Of a DNA stretch of 64,000 bases, positions 52,972-63,118 are shown piece after piece; positions within the stretch are counted from its first letter, which is position 1, and each line of letters begins with the position of its first letter. The DNA is from Anaerovibrio sp. RM50. GTDB lineage: Bacteria; Bacillota; Negativicutes; Selenomonadales; Selenomonadaceae. Both the position numbers and the translations under genes were made by a program. The notes under the pieces were generated by a model. The model saw only the letters and a program-made list of their open reading frames with translations. It was not told where the DNA came from and searched no databases. The stretch is taken from assembly GCF_000622005.1 (NCBI RefSeq), contig NZ_JHWV01000001.1:128594-192593 (forward strand), written 5' to 3'.

Positions 52972-53676
52972 TTACACCAAATCAATAAGGTCCTTGCCCT
53001 GGCCCATGAGCTTGCTGCGGTTAATCAGTGCTCTGCCAAGAGCAACCGGCAAACCGTATTCAGTATGTAAAAGCTCCAATATTTCCGCTGGCTTTATGCT
53101 GCCGGTCTGGGTAATGGAAATATTCATGGTCAGTTTCACCCATTCTCCGCTCATGCCAATCTTAACCGGCTCCAGCATATACTGCTTAACTTCAATATCC
53201 CTGGTTTTTTTGGGGGTAACCCGATGATAGTTCACCTCATGGGCAGAATTATATTTTTCCACTGCCTTGACAGCAGCATCCCAATCACCAATAAGAGGTG
53301 CCACCACCTCATAAATACCCTGCTCCACTTCAGCCATAAGGGCCTTATGTTTTTTCCCTTCGCACGGTTTTGGCTCCTTTACAGGCTTCAGCTTAATAAG
53401 TTTTATTCCCGGAGGCAAAGCTGCAGAAAGTTTGTCAAAAATCTCCGGCTGACAAAGGGGCTTGGTCAGCTCAAAGTCCATGTACTCAGCATCGGAGGTT
53501 ACACCCAAAGATAATGGTGACGCAAAGGACATCTTAAGATGAGGATTAAAGCCCTCGGTATAAGCCGCTGGCAGCTTGGCACGGCGAATGGCACGCTCCA
53601 TAACTCCCGCATAATCCAAATGAGATATATATCTTATTTCATCACCCTTGGTTAATTGGGCACGATACTTATACAC
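52972..53676 (-). CDS. TIGR03936/DUF2344 radical-SAM-associated protein
   Basis: 234 residues. Starts MYKYRAQLTKGDEIRYISHLDYAGVMERAIRRA, cut here as TKGDEIRYISHLD plus AIRRAKLPAAYTEGFNPH, the DUF2344 signature. Always found next to, or fused with, the TIGR03960 radical SAM protein. It overlaps that gene by 8 bp. The pair's substrate is unknown; linkage with rng and ribosomal genes suggests RNA or ribosome modification (inference). Confidence 0.88.
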   Translation of the reverse strand: MYKYRAQLTKGDEIRYISHLDYAGVMERAIRRAKLPAAYTEGFNPHLKMSFASPLSLGVTSDAEYMDFELTKPLCQPEIFDKLSAALPPGIKLIKLKPVKEPKPCEGKKHKALMAEVEQGIYEVVAPLIGDWDAAVKAVEKYNSAHEVNYHRVTPKKTRDIEVKQYMLEPVKIGMSGEWVKLTMNISITQTGSIKPAEILELLHTEYGLPVALGRALINRSKLMGQGKDLIDLV

Positions 53677-55543
53677 TTGCCTTCACCTCCCCTTCCCTGC
53701 GTTTCCAGTCCACAATATCCACCTTAAGGGATGGGCACACACCACAGCCGGAGCACTTGCCACGACGGCAGTCCTCAGTAAGCTGTTCTGCAATGGCCTT
53801 ATCCCACTCACGCTTAAGGAATTCCTTGGAAACCCCCGGAGTGGTATGTTCCCATGGAAGCGGCTCACCGAAATCACGGGTCCGTTCACTATATTCCTTC
53901 ATATCAATGCCACATTTTCTGAAGGCTTCGTGCCAAACATCCTCCTTAAACAGATCGGTCCAGCCATCAAATTTGGCCCCATCCGTCCAGGCCTGATATA
54001 TCACTTTGGAAATACGGCGGTCTCCACGGGAAATGGCTCCTTCAAGAACGCTGACTCTGGCGTCATGATAATGGAACTTTACAGCTCTTTCCGTAATACT
54101 GTCCTTCAACAGACGCTGACGGCGTTCAAATTCATCCTTCGGCAGCTGGCCAAACCACTGAAAAGGGGTATGGGGCTTCGGTACAAAACAGGACACACTG
54201 ATAGTAACAGTAACGCCCCACTTGCCCTTCACTTCCTTATACTTTCTGGCAACCTTCTCAGCCAGTCTGGCAATGCCCACAATATCCTCATCAGTCTCAG
54301 TAGGCAGCCCCATCATGAAATACAGCTTAACCTGCTTCCAGCCCTGTTTAAAGGCTGCTTCCACAGCAGTCATGAGGTTTTCCTCTGTAACTCCCTTGTT
54401 TATTACGTCACGAAGGCGCTGGGTTCCCGCCTCCGGTGCAAAGGTAAGACCGCTCTTACGCACCTGCTGCATCTTGTGTGCTAAATCTATGGAAAAACTG
54501 TCTATGCGCAGCGATGGCAAAGAAAAACTAACCTTTTCCCCCTCGAAATCGGAGAACAAATCATCCACCAGCTCCCCAAGGCAGGAATAATCCGCAGAGC
54601 TGAGGGAAGTAAGGGACATTTCGTTATAGCCGGAAGAATCCACCAGCTTACGGGCCAATCCGCGAAGATATTCACGGCTTCTCTCCCTTATAGGACGATA
54701 GGAGGTGCCCGCCTGGCAGAAACGGCAGCCACGGGTGCAGCCCCGGAAAAGCTCCAACATAATTCTGTCATGGACTATGCCAATATAAGGCATTACAGGC
54801 TTTTCCACAAAATGAACTCTGTCCAGATCCTTTATTACCCGTTTAAAAATCTTGGCTTTTGCCTCAGGCTCCTTTGGGGTTATAGAGGAAAAATACCCTT
54901 TTTCATTATATTTAACCTCATAAAAAGAAGGTACATAAATACCTTCCAACTTGGCAGCTTCCTTTAAAAATCCTTTTCTTCCACCTGGCTTTCCGTCCTT
55001 TTTCCATTTTACAAAGGCTTCAGCCACTTCGGTGATAACCTCTTCTCCTTCTCCTAAAACGAAGAAATCAAAGAAATCTGCAATAGGCTCCGTATTATAA
55101 ACTGTAGGACCACCGCCCAGGATAAATGGATCTTTCTCACTACGATTCTTGGCCCAGATAGGAATCCCGGCCAAATCCAGCATATTGAGAATATTGGAAT
55201 AGATCATCTCATACTGAAGGGTAAAGCCAAGAAAATCGAATTTCCTGATTTCCGTAAAGCTTTCCAAAGAAAATAAAGGTATGCTTTTGTCCCGCATGAT
55301 TGCTTCCATGTCGGTCCAAGGAGCATACACTCTTTCACAGGCAGTATCCTGACGATTATTCAGCACCTCATAAAGAATTTTAAGGCCAAGGTTGGACATA
55401 CCCACCTCATAAGTATCGGCCATGGCCAGGGCGAAGTGGCAATCCACTCCGTCCCAGTCCTTATGTACAGCATTTAACTCATGACCTGTATAACGGGCAG
55501 GCTTTTCAACGGCCTGCAGGATTTCAGGTTCTAATTTTATCAT
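53669..55543 (-). CDS. TIGR03960 B12-binding-domain radical SAM protein
   Basis: 624 residues. N-terminal cobalamin-binding-like Rossmann region with GGGPTVYNTEPIADFFDFFV near 145-165. Radical SAM motif CTRGCRFCQAG near residues 272-282 binds the [4Fe-4S] cluster. FAPEAGTQRLRDVINKG and YFMMGLPTETDEDIVGI follow. A C-terminal CRRGKCSGCGVCPSLKVD adds four cysteines, possibly a second cluster. Conserved partner of DUF2344; reaction undetermined. Confidence 0.9.
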   Translation of the reverse strand: MIKLEPEILQAVEKPARYTGHELNAVHKDWDGVDCHFALAMADTYEVGMSNLGLKILYEVLNNRQDTACERVYAPWTDMEAIMRDKSIPLFSLESFTEIRKFDFLGFTLQYEMIYSNILNMLDLAGIPIWAKNRSEKDPFILGGGPTVYNTEPIADFFDFFVLGEGEEVITEVAEAFVKWKKDGKPGGRKGFLKEAAKLEGIYVPSFYEVKYNEKGYFSSITPKEPEAKAKIFKRVIKDLDRVHFVEKPVMPYIGIVHDRIMLELFRGCTRGCRFCQAGTSYRPIRERSREYLRGLARKLVDSSGYNEMSLTSLSSADYSCLGELVDDLFSDFEGEKVSFSLPSLRIDSFSIDLAHKMQQVRKSGLTFAPEAGTQRLRDVINKGVTEENLMTAVEAAFKQGWKQVKLYFMMGLPTETDEDIVGIARLAEKVARKYKEVKGKWGVTVTISVSCFVPKPHTPFQWFGQLPKDEFERRQRLLKDSITERAVKFHYHDARVSVLEGAISRGDRRISKVIYQAWTDGAKFDGWTDLFKEDVWHEAFRKCGIDMKEYSERTRDFGEPLPWEHTTPGVSKEFLKREWDKAIAEQLTEDCRRGKCSGCGVCPSLKVDIVDWKRREGEVKASV

Positions 55544-55579
55544 TGCTCAAGCTCCTCTATTGATATGAAAACAGAAAAC

Positions 55580-56689
55580 TTAGAATTGGAGTTTTTGGTT
55601 TCTCAGATAAATATTAAGTAAGATGGCAACGGCGAACATATTGGTTGTAAGAGCACTGACGCCGTAGCTCATAAATGGCAGCGGAATACCGGTTACCGGC
55701 ATTATTCCCGCAGTCATGCCAACATTTACCAGTACATGGAAGGCCAGCATAGAAGTAATCCCCACAGCCAGCAGCATGCCAAAATTATCCTGGGCCTGCT
55801 GGGCAATCTTTATACCCCGCCAAAGTACCACAAGATATAAAAGAAGCAAAATCGTGGCACCCACAAAGCCCAGTTCCTCGCCTACCACAGCAAAAATAAA
55901 GTCAGTGTGGTTCTCCGGCAGGAAGTTAAGCTGACTCTGGGTACCTGCAAAAAGGCCCTTGCCGAAAATCATGCCCGAGCCAATGGCAATTTTTGACTGG
56001 ATAATATGATAGCCGGAACCCAATGGATCCACATTAGGGTCCATAAACACCATGATTCGCATCTTCTGGTATTCCTTCAGCACGAAATGCCACAATAGGG
56101 GGGCACAAGCCACGGCCCCGGCGAACAGCCCCGCCAAAAGTTTCAAATTAACACCACAGGCAAATATCATGCCGATAAATATGGCCATAAATACCAAGGA
56201 GGTTCCCAAATCAGGCTGTTTTAATACCAATAGGAACGGAATGCCCACATAGCCCGCCAAGGGAAGCAAATCCGACAGCTTGTTCAACTGGCCTATCTTG
56301 TCCTGAAATACAGAAGCCATACAGATTATCATAATAATTTTTGAAAACTCCGACGGCTGCAATGATATTGGCCCCAACTGAATCCAACGTTGTGCCCCCA
56401 GGGCTGACTGGCCAAGAAACATAACCGCCAGCAACATTATTATGTTAAAGATGTACAGCTTTTTCCCGTAAACCTGCAGCACCTTGTAATCAAAATTCAT
56501 AAAAAAGAATATAATACCCACATTCAGAAGGGCGAATATACCCTGTCTAAGCACGTACCAATATCTGTCATCAGATGGAGTATTTATATGGGTGGCGCTG
56601 CCGATAGTAATAAGGCTCATAATGATTATGCCCGCCACCCCAGCAATAAGCTCCACGTCTACTTTTCTCAGTTTTTTATTTAAAATCAA
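55580..56689 (-). CDS. rodA: Rod shape-determining glycosyltransferase RodA (SEDS family)
   Basis: 369 residues from a TTG at 56689 (GGAGG 8 nt upstream); another TTG at 56704 opens the frame. About ten membrane helices. LQPSEFSKI near residue 115, a KQPDLGTSLVF segment, GSGMIFGKGLFAGTQSQLNFLPENHTDFIFA (split family signature) and GIPLPFMSYG near 340 are SEDS hallmarks. Polymerises lipid II with PBP2 (mrdA, upstream). It follows minE after a terminator. Confidence 0.94.
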   Translation of the reverse strand: MILNKKLRKVDVELIAGVAGIIIMSLITIGSATHINTPSDDRYWYVLRQGIFALLNVGIIFFFMNFDYKVLQVYGKKLYIFNIIMLLAVMFLGQSALGAQRWIQLGPISLQPSEFSKIIMIICMASVFQDKIGQLNKLSDLLPLAGYVGIPFLLVLKQPDLGTSLVFMAIFIGMIFACGVNLKLLAGLFAGAVACAPLLWHFVLKEYQKMRIMVFMDPNVDPLGSGYHIIQSKIAIGSGMIFGKGLFAGTQSQLNFLPENHTDFIFAVVGEELGFVGATILLLLYLVVLWRGIKIAQQAQDNFGMLLAVGITSMLAFHVLVNVGMTAGIMPVTGIPLPFMSYGVSALTTNMFAVAILLNIYLRNQKLQF

Positions 56690-56777
56690 GGGACTGGCCT
56701 CCAAATTTAAATTCTAGTATAGCCTATATATATTATCACGAACCACTTTAAAGAACAACTATTGATGAAAAAACAAC

Positions 56778-56824
56778 AAAAAAGACTGTTGCCATAGTGA
56801 TAACATCACCGTAACAACAGTCTC
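56778..56824 (-). terminator. Terminator of minCDE
   Basis: AGACTGTTG pairs with CAACAGTCT, enclosing a GTGAT/ATCAC inner stem, then TTTTTTG. Confidence 0.85.
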
Positions 56825-56831
56825 ATCGTTC

Positions 56832-57092
56832 TTATCTATGATGTCTCATGTTCTGAACCGGGATATTGGCTACCAGTGCTACAGAATCATCAACATTTTC
56901 CAGAGAAATCTCCATATCCGTCTTATCAATTATCATGTATTTGGATAATACCTGAATGATGTCATCGCGAATCATGCCCATCACCTCTGGTGAAACGCTG
57001 GCCCTGTCCTGAATGAGCACCATCTGAAGGCGTCTTTTGGCCACCTTGCCGGATTTCTCACCCGAAAACATGCGCTTTATTGAATCAAGCAT
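56832..57092 (-). CDS. minE: Cell division topological specificity factor MinE
   Basis: 86 residues. KSGKVAKRRLQMVLIQDRA carries the MinD-binding/anti-MinCD region, followed by the dimerising beta-alpha-beta domain (MIRDDIIQVLSKYM). The ATG is 20 bp after minD. It drives MinD oscillation and restricts MinC to the poles. Confidence 0.95.
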   Translation of the reverse strand: MLDSIKRMFSGEKSGKVAKRRLQMVLIQDRASVSPEVMGMIRDDIIQVLSKYMIIDKTDMEISLENVDDSVALVANIPVQNMRHHR

Positions 57093-57112
57093 CTATACGT
57101 CCCCCTCAAATC

Positions 57113-57910
57113 TCAATCTTTGGAAAGCTTGAAGGCCTTCATCAGCTTTTTGAAGAAGCCTTCTTTTTCAAATTCCATGAACGGGATATCTTCACCCAGG
57201 AGACGTCCCACAATATTTTCATAAGCCTTGCCGGCCTGGGAATCACCATCACCAACCACTGGCTCACCGCGGTTGGCAGAGGTAACTACTTTTATATCAT
57301 CGGGCACCTGGCCAATGCACTTGATGGCCAGAATATCGTTGATATCATCCATATCCATCATCTCACCGCTGTCAACCATGGCAGGTCTGATTCTATTAAT
57401 GATGAGCTTGATGTTGTCCTTTTCGGAGCGGCCCAGTTCACCAATAATCTTATCAGCATCACGAACAGCAGATACCTCCGGCATGGTAACAACAATAGCA
57501 GTATCCGCACCAGCAATTGCAGTCTGGAAACCCTGTTCAATACCTGCCGGGCAATCAATAATTACAAAGTCATATTCCTTGCGAAGCTCATCGCAAAGAG
57601 CCATAAGATCAGCAGGATTTACTGCAGATTTGTCCTTCACCTGGGAAGTAGGCAAAAGCTGGAGATTTTCATATTTCTTGTGGCGCACCAGAGCCTTCTT
57701 AATCTCCACACGGCCATCCACAACATCAATGAGATCGTACATAATACGATTCTCCAGACCAAGAAGCAAATCAAGATTGCGAAGGCCGGTATCAGTATCA
57801 ATCAGAACTACCTTTTTGCCACGCATGGCCAGCCCCACACCAAGGTTTGCAGTTGTGGTAGACTTACCTACACCACCCTTACCAGAAGTAACAACAATAA
57901 CTTCACTCAT
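57113..57910 (-). CDS. minD: Septum-site determining ATPase MinD
   Basis: 265 residues from the ATG at 57910 (a GTG at 57916 is possible; both lie behind AAAGGTAGG). The deviant Walker A KGGVGKST is near residues 11-18, with DTDTGLRNLDLLLG and IIDCPAGIEQG following. A C-terminal amphipathic helix (FFKKLMKAFKLSK) attaches it to the membrane. Confidence 0.97.
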   Translation of the reverse strand: MSEVIVVTSGKGGVGKSTTTANLGVGLAMRGKKVVLIDTDTGLRNLDLLLGLENRIMYDLIDVVDGRVEIKKALVRHKKYENLQLLPTSQVKDKSAVNPADLMALCDELRKEYDFVIIDCPAGIEQGFQTAIAGADTAIVVTMPEVSAVRDADKIIGELGRSEKDNIKLIINRIRPAMVDSGEMMDMDDINDILAIKCIGQVPDDIKVVTSANRGEPVVGDGDSQAGKAYENIVGRLLGEDIPFMEFEKEGFFKKLMKAFKLSKD

Positions 57911-57921
57911 TCTCACAAATC

Positions 57922-58569
57922 CTACCTTTCTATCGGTTCAATAATTATTTGTCCATCTTTAATAGATGCCCGCTCAGCAAAATCACTTTTCTCCATTATG
58001 TCAGGAGAACGGGCAATCATGTTGGCTATGCGAATCTGAGTTGGCATAAGCCTGTCAGCAATAACCACTGCACTTGTATCTCCCCAGGCCCCGGCGTGAA
58101 CCATGCCCCTACATGTTCCCCGCACATCTATACTGCCACCGGCAATAATCTGAGCACCCGGATTTATATTACCCATAATCAATACTGAGCCCTGGCTGGT
58201 GATTTCCTCACCGCCGCGTACAGTATGCTCCACCACAGTCATTTCCTGAGCTTCTACATTGCCGCCATGCTGAATAACATATTGAGGCGGCATCTGTGAT
58301 TTTTCGGCTGGTGCTGGTGGTGGTTCTTTCTTGGCAGACATCTCCACCCCCAAGCCATGTTGGCTCAATATCTGACCTATTCCCTTCTTCACAGAACGGT
58401 CCAAGTCAGCTACCTCCAGCTCAAACTTAGTTCCCTCAGGGAAAAAGCCTGGATTCTCATTGAGCTTCTTTTTAATTTCGGCCTCGATTTCTTCCATGCT
58501 GGCTGAACTGTCCACCAATAAACGGAAGCCATCCTTGCCTCCCTTTATTGTTACCAAATCCCTGCTCAT
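57922..58569 (-). CDS. minC: Septum-site determining protein MinC
   Basis: 215 residues. N-terminal FtsZ-inhibiting domain (about 1-75), a Pro/Ala linker (EPPPAPAEKSQMPP), and a C-terminal beta-helix (GSVLIMGNINPGAQIIAGGSIDVRGTCRGMVHAGA, split family core) that binds MinD. Inhibits Z-ring assembly away from mid-cell. GGTGGGGAG precedes the ATG. Confidence 0.95.
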   Translation of the reverse strand: MSRDLVTIKGGKDGFRLLVDSSASMEEIEAEIKKKLNENPGFFPEGTKFELEVADLDRSVKKGIGQILSQHGLGVEMSAKKEPPPAPAEKSQMPPQYVIQHGGNVEAQEMTVVEHTVRGGEEITSQGSVLIMGNINPGAQIIAGGSIDVRGTCRGMVHAGAWGDTSAVVIADRLMPTQIRIANMIARSPDIMEKSDFAERASIKDGQIIIEPIER

Positions 58570-58600
58570 ATTCTCCCCACCTATCTTAAATTAAGATAAA

Positions 58601-60547
58601 TTAATTTTTTTTGCCATTAGCAGCACCGTACTCCCTGCCTGCCACTGGGGCATTATTGACAACTGCCGGCTGCTCCTGAGTCTTGTTATTAGAATTTGAA
58701 TTGTTCTGTTTATTTTTCTGGGCTTGCTCAGCTTGCTTTCTCTGACGTTCCAATTCTGCCTGCTTGGCAGGATCCGGAATATTAAAGGCGGCCTCCAGAA
58801 TTTTCCGCCCAATAGGTACAGCCGAAGCTGCACCATAACCGCCCTGTTCCACAATAACTGCAACAACCACATTTGGATTATCAAATGGCCCATAAGCCAC
58901 AAACCAGCCGTGGTCACGTCCATGGGGATTCTCAGCAGTTCCAGTTTTTCCGGCGATTTCTATAGGAAAGCCTCTAAAAACTGAAGCAGCAGTACCATAT
59001 TTGGCAACGCCCTTTAGCCCCTGCTGAACCAGCCTTATATGCTGAGGCTCAACCTCCAGCTGGCCCACTAATTCCGGTTTAAACTTTTTAACTGTTTTAC
59101 CATCCGGATCCACAATTCTATCCACCAGATATGGCTTATAACGCTTGCCATCAGCGGCAATTTCCCCCATTACCATAGCAGCCTGAATAGGGGTAACATT
59201 GTTGAAGCCCTGCCCAATGGCAGCATCGAAGGTCTCCGCCAGATACCAGTCATCTTCAAATACTTTACGCTTGTATTCCCGGGAAGCCACCAGCCCCTCT
59301 GCCTCAAAGAGGAGATTTACGCCAGTGGGCTGGCCAAGTCCAAACATGCGGGCATATTTTTCCAAACGGTCAATACCGAGACGATTACCCATCTCATAGA
59401 AGTATACATTATCGGAATGGGCCATGGCCTCTTCAAAATTGATATAACCAAGGGCCTCTCCATCTGCATTTCCCTTGTCTACAATCCAATGTTTACCCGA
59501 GTCAAAGATTTTCTCCTCAGGACTGACCACGTGCTCCGCCAGAGCCGCTGTACCAGTGACAATCTTAAAGGTGGAACCTGGCGGATACTCACCTGTTATA
59601 GCCTTGTTGTCCATTGGATGGTTGGGGTTATTATTAATGGCATTCCAATTTTTGGAGGAAATGCCACCTACAAACAAATTAGGATCAAAGGATGGGCGGC
59701 TGACCATGGCCAGCACCTCACCGGTCTGTGGGTTCATAACAACCACTGCGGCCGCCTTGGCTCCTACAGCCACCAGCTGTTCATCAACAGCCTTTTCCGC
59801 TGCGGCCTGAATATCCTTGTCAATGGTCAGATACAGATCTGAGCCGGGAACAGGATTTTTCTTTCCAAGTATTTCCACAGGCTTGCCAGTAACATCTACC
59901 TCCACCTGCTCACCGCCGTCCTCGCCACGCAGTTCCAAATCATATACGCGTTCTAAGCCGGCCTTGCCAACAATATCACCCATCTTATATTTGTGAGGTG
60001 AATCCTTCTTGGCCTCCAGCTCCGCATCATTGATTTCACTAACGTAACCAAAAACGTGTACAGCCTGTTCCTTGTATATATATTCCCGGATTGGCAGAAC
60101 CTCCACCACTACGCCGGGATAAAGATCCTTCTGCTCAGCAATAATACTGAGGATTTCAGGACCCACATCTGTTTTTATGCGAATTGGATCAAAGCCTATA
60201 TGTGCCTCAATCTTTTCATCAATGTCCCCCTTGGGAACCTTTAAAAGAGCCGACAGGCGATTTATAACCTCATCGGAAATGGGTTCAGTCAACGGCAAAA
60301 GTGACACTGCAAAGCCTGGTCTGTTGGTAACCATCGTATTGCCATTTCTGTCATAAAAGGTGCCACGGGGAGCTACTGCAGGAACTATACGAATACGGTT
60401 TCCATCTGCAAGGTTTGCATAATAGTCCCCATCATATAGCTGCAAATAACCAATGCGGCCGATAAGCACTGCAATAACCAGCACAATAATATAGCTGATT
60501 ACCCGCAGGCGACCGCCAAACTCTATATTATTTGTGTTTGTGTCCAC
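58601..60547 (-). CDS. mrdA: Penicillin-binding protein 2 (MrdA), peptidoglycan transpeptidase
   Basis: 648 residues, GTG start with GGGAG upstream. One N-terminal membrane helix (about 14-32), a pedestal dimerisation domain, and the transpeptidase domain with GSTFKI (catalytic Ser), HSDN and KTGTA motifs. Partners RodA in lateral wall synthesis. The last 45 residues are a Gln/Asn-rich low-complexity tail. 20 bp after mreD. Confidence 0.95.
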   Translation of the reverse strand: MDTNTNNIEFGGRLRVISYIIVLVIAVLIGRIGYLQLYDGDYYANLADGNRIRIVPAVAPRGTFYDRNGNTMVTNRPGFAVSLLPLTEPISDEVINRLSALLKVPKGDIDEKIEAHIGFDPIRIKTDVGPEILSIIAEQKDLYPGVVVEVLPIREYIYKEQAVHVFGYVSEINDAELEAKKDSPHKYKMGDIVGKAGLERVYDLELRGEDGGEQVEVDVTGKPVEILGKKNPVPGSDLYLTIDKDIQAAAEKAVDEQLVAVGAKAAAVVVMNPQTGEVLAMVSRPSFDPNLFVGGISSKNWNAINNNPNHPMDNKAITGEYPPGSTFKIVTGTAALAEHVVSPEEKIFDSGKHWIVDKGNADGEALGYINFEEAMAHSDNVYFYEMGNRLGIDRLEKYARMFGLGQPTGVNLLFEAEGLVASREYKRKVFEDDWYLAETFDAAIGQGFNNVTPIQAAMVMGEIAADGKRYKPYLVDRIVDPDGKTVKKFKPELVGQLEVEPQHIRLVQQGLKGVAKYGTAASVFRGFPIEIAGKTGTAENPHGRDHGWFVAYGPFDNPNVVVAVIVEQGGYGAASAVPIGRKILEAAFNIPDPAKQAELERQRKQAEQAQKNKQNNSNSNNKTQEQPAVVNNAPVAGREYGAANGKKN

Positions 60548-60567
60548 TCAAAAAACTCCCACACTCG

Positions 60568-61062
60568 TCATTTCTTTTCTGATGTCTTATTATGCATCCA
60601 TCTTACGGCACAATGCATTGGCCAGGCAAACACTAAATTATAACAAACAAGAGGCCCCAGCCTGGTATAAAGATGAGTGAATATATTAAACCGATAACCC
60701 AAAAGCAGCATTATAGCCTCAGTAATGAGGAAAACAGCTGCAGTATTCAGAATGGATGCCGTTACTGGCAGGCCGAAGCTGTCCTTAAGCACCCTGGTGG
60801 AAAAAATGCCGCACACATAACCCACAAGAAGTTTAGTGAAAGCATTTAAGCCAAAAAAAGTTCCTGTTGCCAGATCTTCAAAAAGACCCAATATAAAACC
60901 AGCAAAGCTTCCCACCTTTTTGCCATTGAGAAGGCCTATGGAGCTGGTCATTAACAATATTAAGTCCGGCCCCATGCCATAAAAATACACCAATGGCATG
61001 AAGGCGGACTGAAATGCATAAACTACTAAAACAAATAATAGCCAGGCCAGAAAATTCTTCAT
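60568..61062 (-). CDS. mreD: Rod shape-determining protein MreD
   Basis: 164 residues, five or so membrane helices, with GLFEDLATGTFFGLNAF as the recognisable MreD core. Its ATG overlaps the mreC stop by 4 bp (ATGA), showing translational coupling. Links MreBC to the wall-synthesis complex. Confidence 0.9.
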   Translation of the reverse strand: MKNFLAWLLFVLVVYAFQSAFMPLVYFYGMGPDLILLMTSSIGLLNGKKVGSFAGFILGLFEDLATGTFFGLNAFTKLLVGYVCGIFSTRVLKDSFGLPVTASILNTAAVFLITEAIMLLLGYRFNIFTHLYTRLGPLVCYNLVFAWPMHCAVRWMHNKTSEKK

Positions 61063-61994
61063 CTTTTTCCATCCCCACCTATTGGATTGCCGTCCTTGTC
61101 AGTCTCCGTTCCCGGGGTCTGCTTTGGAGCAGTCAAAGGTTCCGGTGGTGCTTCACGGGAAGCTGTAATAATCAGTACATCCTCCAGCTTTTGGAAATCT
61201 ACAGCAGTGTAAAGATAGGCAATCTCCAAAAGTCCACCATCATCGTTCTGAATATCAGCCACAGAACCAATAAGCAGTCCCTTTGGATAAACGCCGCCAA
61301 AGCCTGAGGTTACAATAACATCCCCCTCAATAACGTCTGAATTGCGGGGAATATTAATCATCTGAGGCAGCATGGGATCACTTGGATTGCCCTGAACAAT
61401 ACCGGCAACTCTGGATTCCGGACGCTGCACCAGCGTACCTACAGATGATCGTGGATCCAGTATCAGCTGAACCTTTGAGGCATTTGGTGACACTTCTGTA
61501 ACTACGCCAACCAAACCCTTTTCTGTCACCACTGCCATATTCTTGGCTATACCATCAGAAGACCCGCGATTAACCACAATCATACTGGTCCAGGTTGAAG
61601 ACTCCCTGCCAATTACCTTGGCGGGCATCAAATCAAACTGGACTGCGGATGTCTTATAATTAAGCATTTCCCTAAAACGCATATTCTCGGCTGCAAATTC
61701 AGCAGCCTGAAGGTTTTGCTGGCGAAGGGCAATAACCTCTTCCCTCAGCTCCTTGTTCTGATAGTATACAGTTGCCACTTCCCATACAGTTGTAGCCGCA
61801 CCATTGACCTGGGCACCAGCCCAGGAAATGGCACGCTGAAATGGGGCCAGGGCCGATATAACGGCTGGACTTGTCAACACAGGTGCCATGCGGCCACGGG
61901 CAGCGAAAAAAATAATCACAAAGATACTGACTGCTACCACCACGAGCATCCAGGTAGTCTTATGTGTATTATTATCCCGTCTAATCCTGCTCAT
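61059..61994 (-). CDS. mreC: Rod shape-determining protein MreC
   Basis: 311 residues. One N-terminal membrane helix (about 14-31), a coiled coil (about 68-100), then the MreC beta-barrel domains with VIGRESSTWTSMIVVNRGSSDG and VVTEKGLVGVVTEVSPNASKV (split). The C terminus is a Pro/Gly/Asp-rich tail. Starts one base after the mreB stop. Confidence 0.94.
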   Translation of the reverse strand: MSRIRRDNNTHKTTWMLVVVAVSIFVIIFFAARGRMAPVLTSPAVISALAPFQRAISWAGAQVNGAATTVWEVATVYYQNKELREEVIALRQQNLQAAEFAAENMRFREMLNYKTSAVQFDLMPAKVIGRESSTWTSMIVVNRGSSDGIAKNMAVVTEKGLVGVVTEVSPNASKVQLILDPRSSVGTLVQRPESRVAGIVQGNPSDPMLPQMINIPRNSDVIEGDVIVTSGFGGVYPKGLLIGSVADIQNDDGGLLEIAYLYTAVDFQKLEDVLIITASREAPPEPLTAPKQTPGTETDKDGNPIGGDGKR

Positions 61995-61995
61995 T

Positions 61996-63033
61996 TTATC
62001 TCAACTTCTTTGTAGTCATTACAACACGCTTCAGGAGCTCAATATTCTCCAAAGAACGGCCTGTTCCCTCGCCAACACAGGAGAGAGCGTCCTCGGATAC
62101 CAATACCGGCATGCCGGTCTCATTGCTGAGAAGCTTGTCCAGATTGGTAAGCAGAGCACCGCCGCCAGTCATCATAATACCGTGATCCATTACATCAGCT
62201 GCCAGCTCCGGCGGAGTCTTCTCCAAGGTGCTCTTTACAGCGTCAATAATCTTAAATACCGGCTCACTGAGAGCATCACGAATCTCGCTTGCCCTTATGG
62301 TAAGGTTCTTAGGAAGACCGCTTACCAGATCACGGCCACGGATATCCATGGTCTTATCAGCATTAGGATTTACAATGGCAGAACCGATTGTAATCTTTAT
62401 TTCTTCAGCGGTACGTTCACCAATCATAAGGTTATATACGCGCTTGATGTACTGGATAATGGCAGAATCCATCTCATCACCGCCAATGCGGATAGAGCAG
62501 CTGGTAACAATACCACCAAGGGAAATAACTGCAATCTCTGTGGTACCACCGCCAATATCAACCACCATGGAACCAGTGGCCTCCTCCACAGGAAGTCCCG
62601 CACCGATGGCAGCAGCCATAGGCTCCTCGATGAGGTATGCTTCACGGGCCCCAGCCTGCTGGGCGGCATCGATAACAGCACGCTTCTCAACCTCGGTAAC
62701 ACCAGAAGGAACGCCCACAACAACGCGAGGGCGAACAAAGGACTTGGTATTCATAGCCTTGCGGATAAAATACTTCAGCATGGCCTGAGTAACATCAAAA
62801 TCTGCAATAACGCCGTCCTTCATTGGACGAATGGCGATAATGCTGCCCGGAGTACGGCCCAGCATGCGTTTTGCGTCATCACCAACTGCCAGTACCTCGC
62901 CACTATCGCTCTTTATAGCAACAACAGATGGCTCACGAAGAACAATTCCCTTGCCCTTAACATGCACCAAAGTGTTTGCAGTACCTAAGTCAATACCCAT
63001 ATCATGGGATAAACCACCAAATAAACTCCACAT
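61996..63033 (-). CDS. mreB: Actin-like rod shape protein MreB
   Basis: 345 residues. Actin fold with [17 protein letters not shown] phosphate-1 loop near 13-29, [19 protein letters not shown] near 155-173 and [12 protein letters not shown] near the C terminus. AAGGGAG precedes the ATG. Directs lateral peptidoglycan synthesis; first gene of the mreBCD-mrdA run. Confidence 0.97.
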   Translation of the reverse strand: MWSLFGGLSHDMGIDLGTANTLVHVKGKGIVLREPSVVAIKSDSGEVLAVGDDAKRMLGRTPGSIIAIRPMKDGVIADFDVTQAMLKYFIRKAMNTKSFVRPRVVVGVPSGVTEVEKRAVIDAAQQAGAREAYLIEEPMAAAIGAGLPVEEATGSMVVDIGGGTTEIAVISLGGIVTSCSIRIGGDEMDSAIIQYIKRVYNLMIGERTAEEIKITIGSAIVNPNADKTMDIRGRDLVSGLPKNLTIRASEIRDALSEPVFKIIDAVKSTLEKTPPELAADVMDHGIMMTGGGALLTNLDKLLSNETGMPVLVSEDALSCVGEGTGRSLENIELLKRVVMTTKKLR

Positions 63034-63118
63034 AAATAAATAACTCCCTTCAATATAGCTCGGCTAAATGCCTACATATTGTCTGCAAATTTTTGACCCA
63101 TAAATATTGAGCCACATG

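Noticed and set aside
61888-62988. 366-residue plus-strand open frame opposite mreB
   Set aside because: Antisense to mreB, whose sequence is fully conserved; no start signal.
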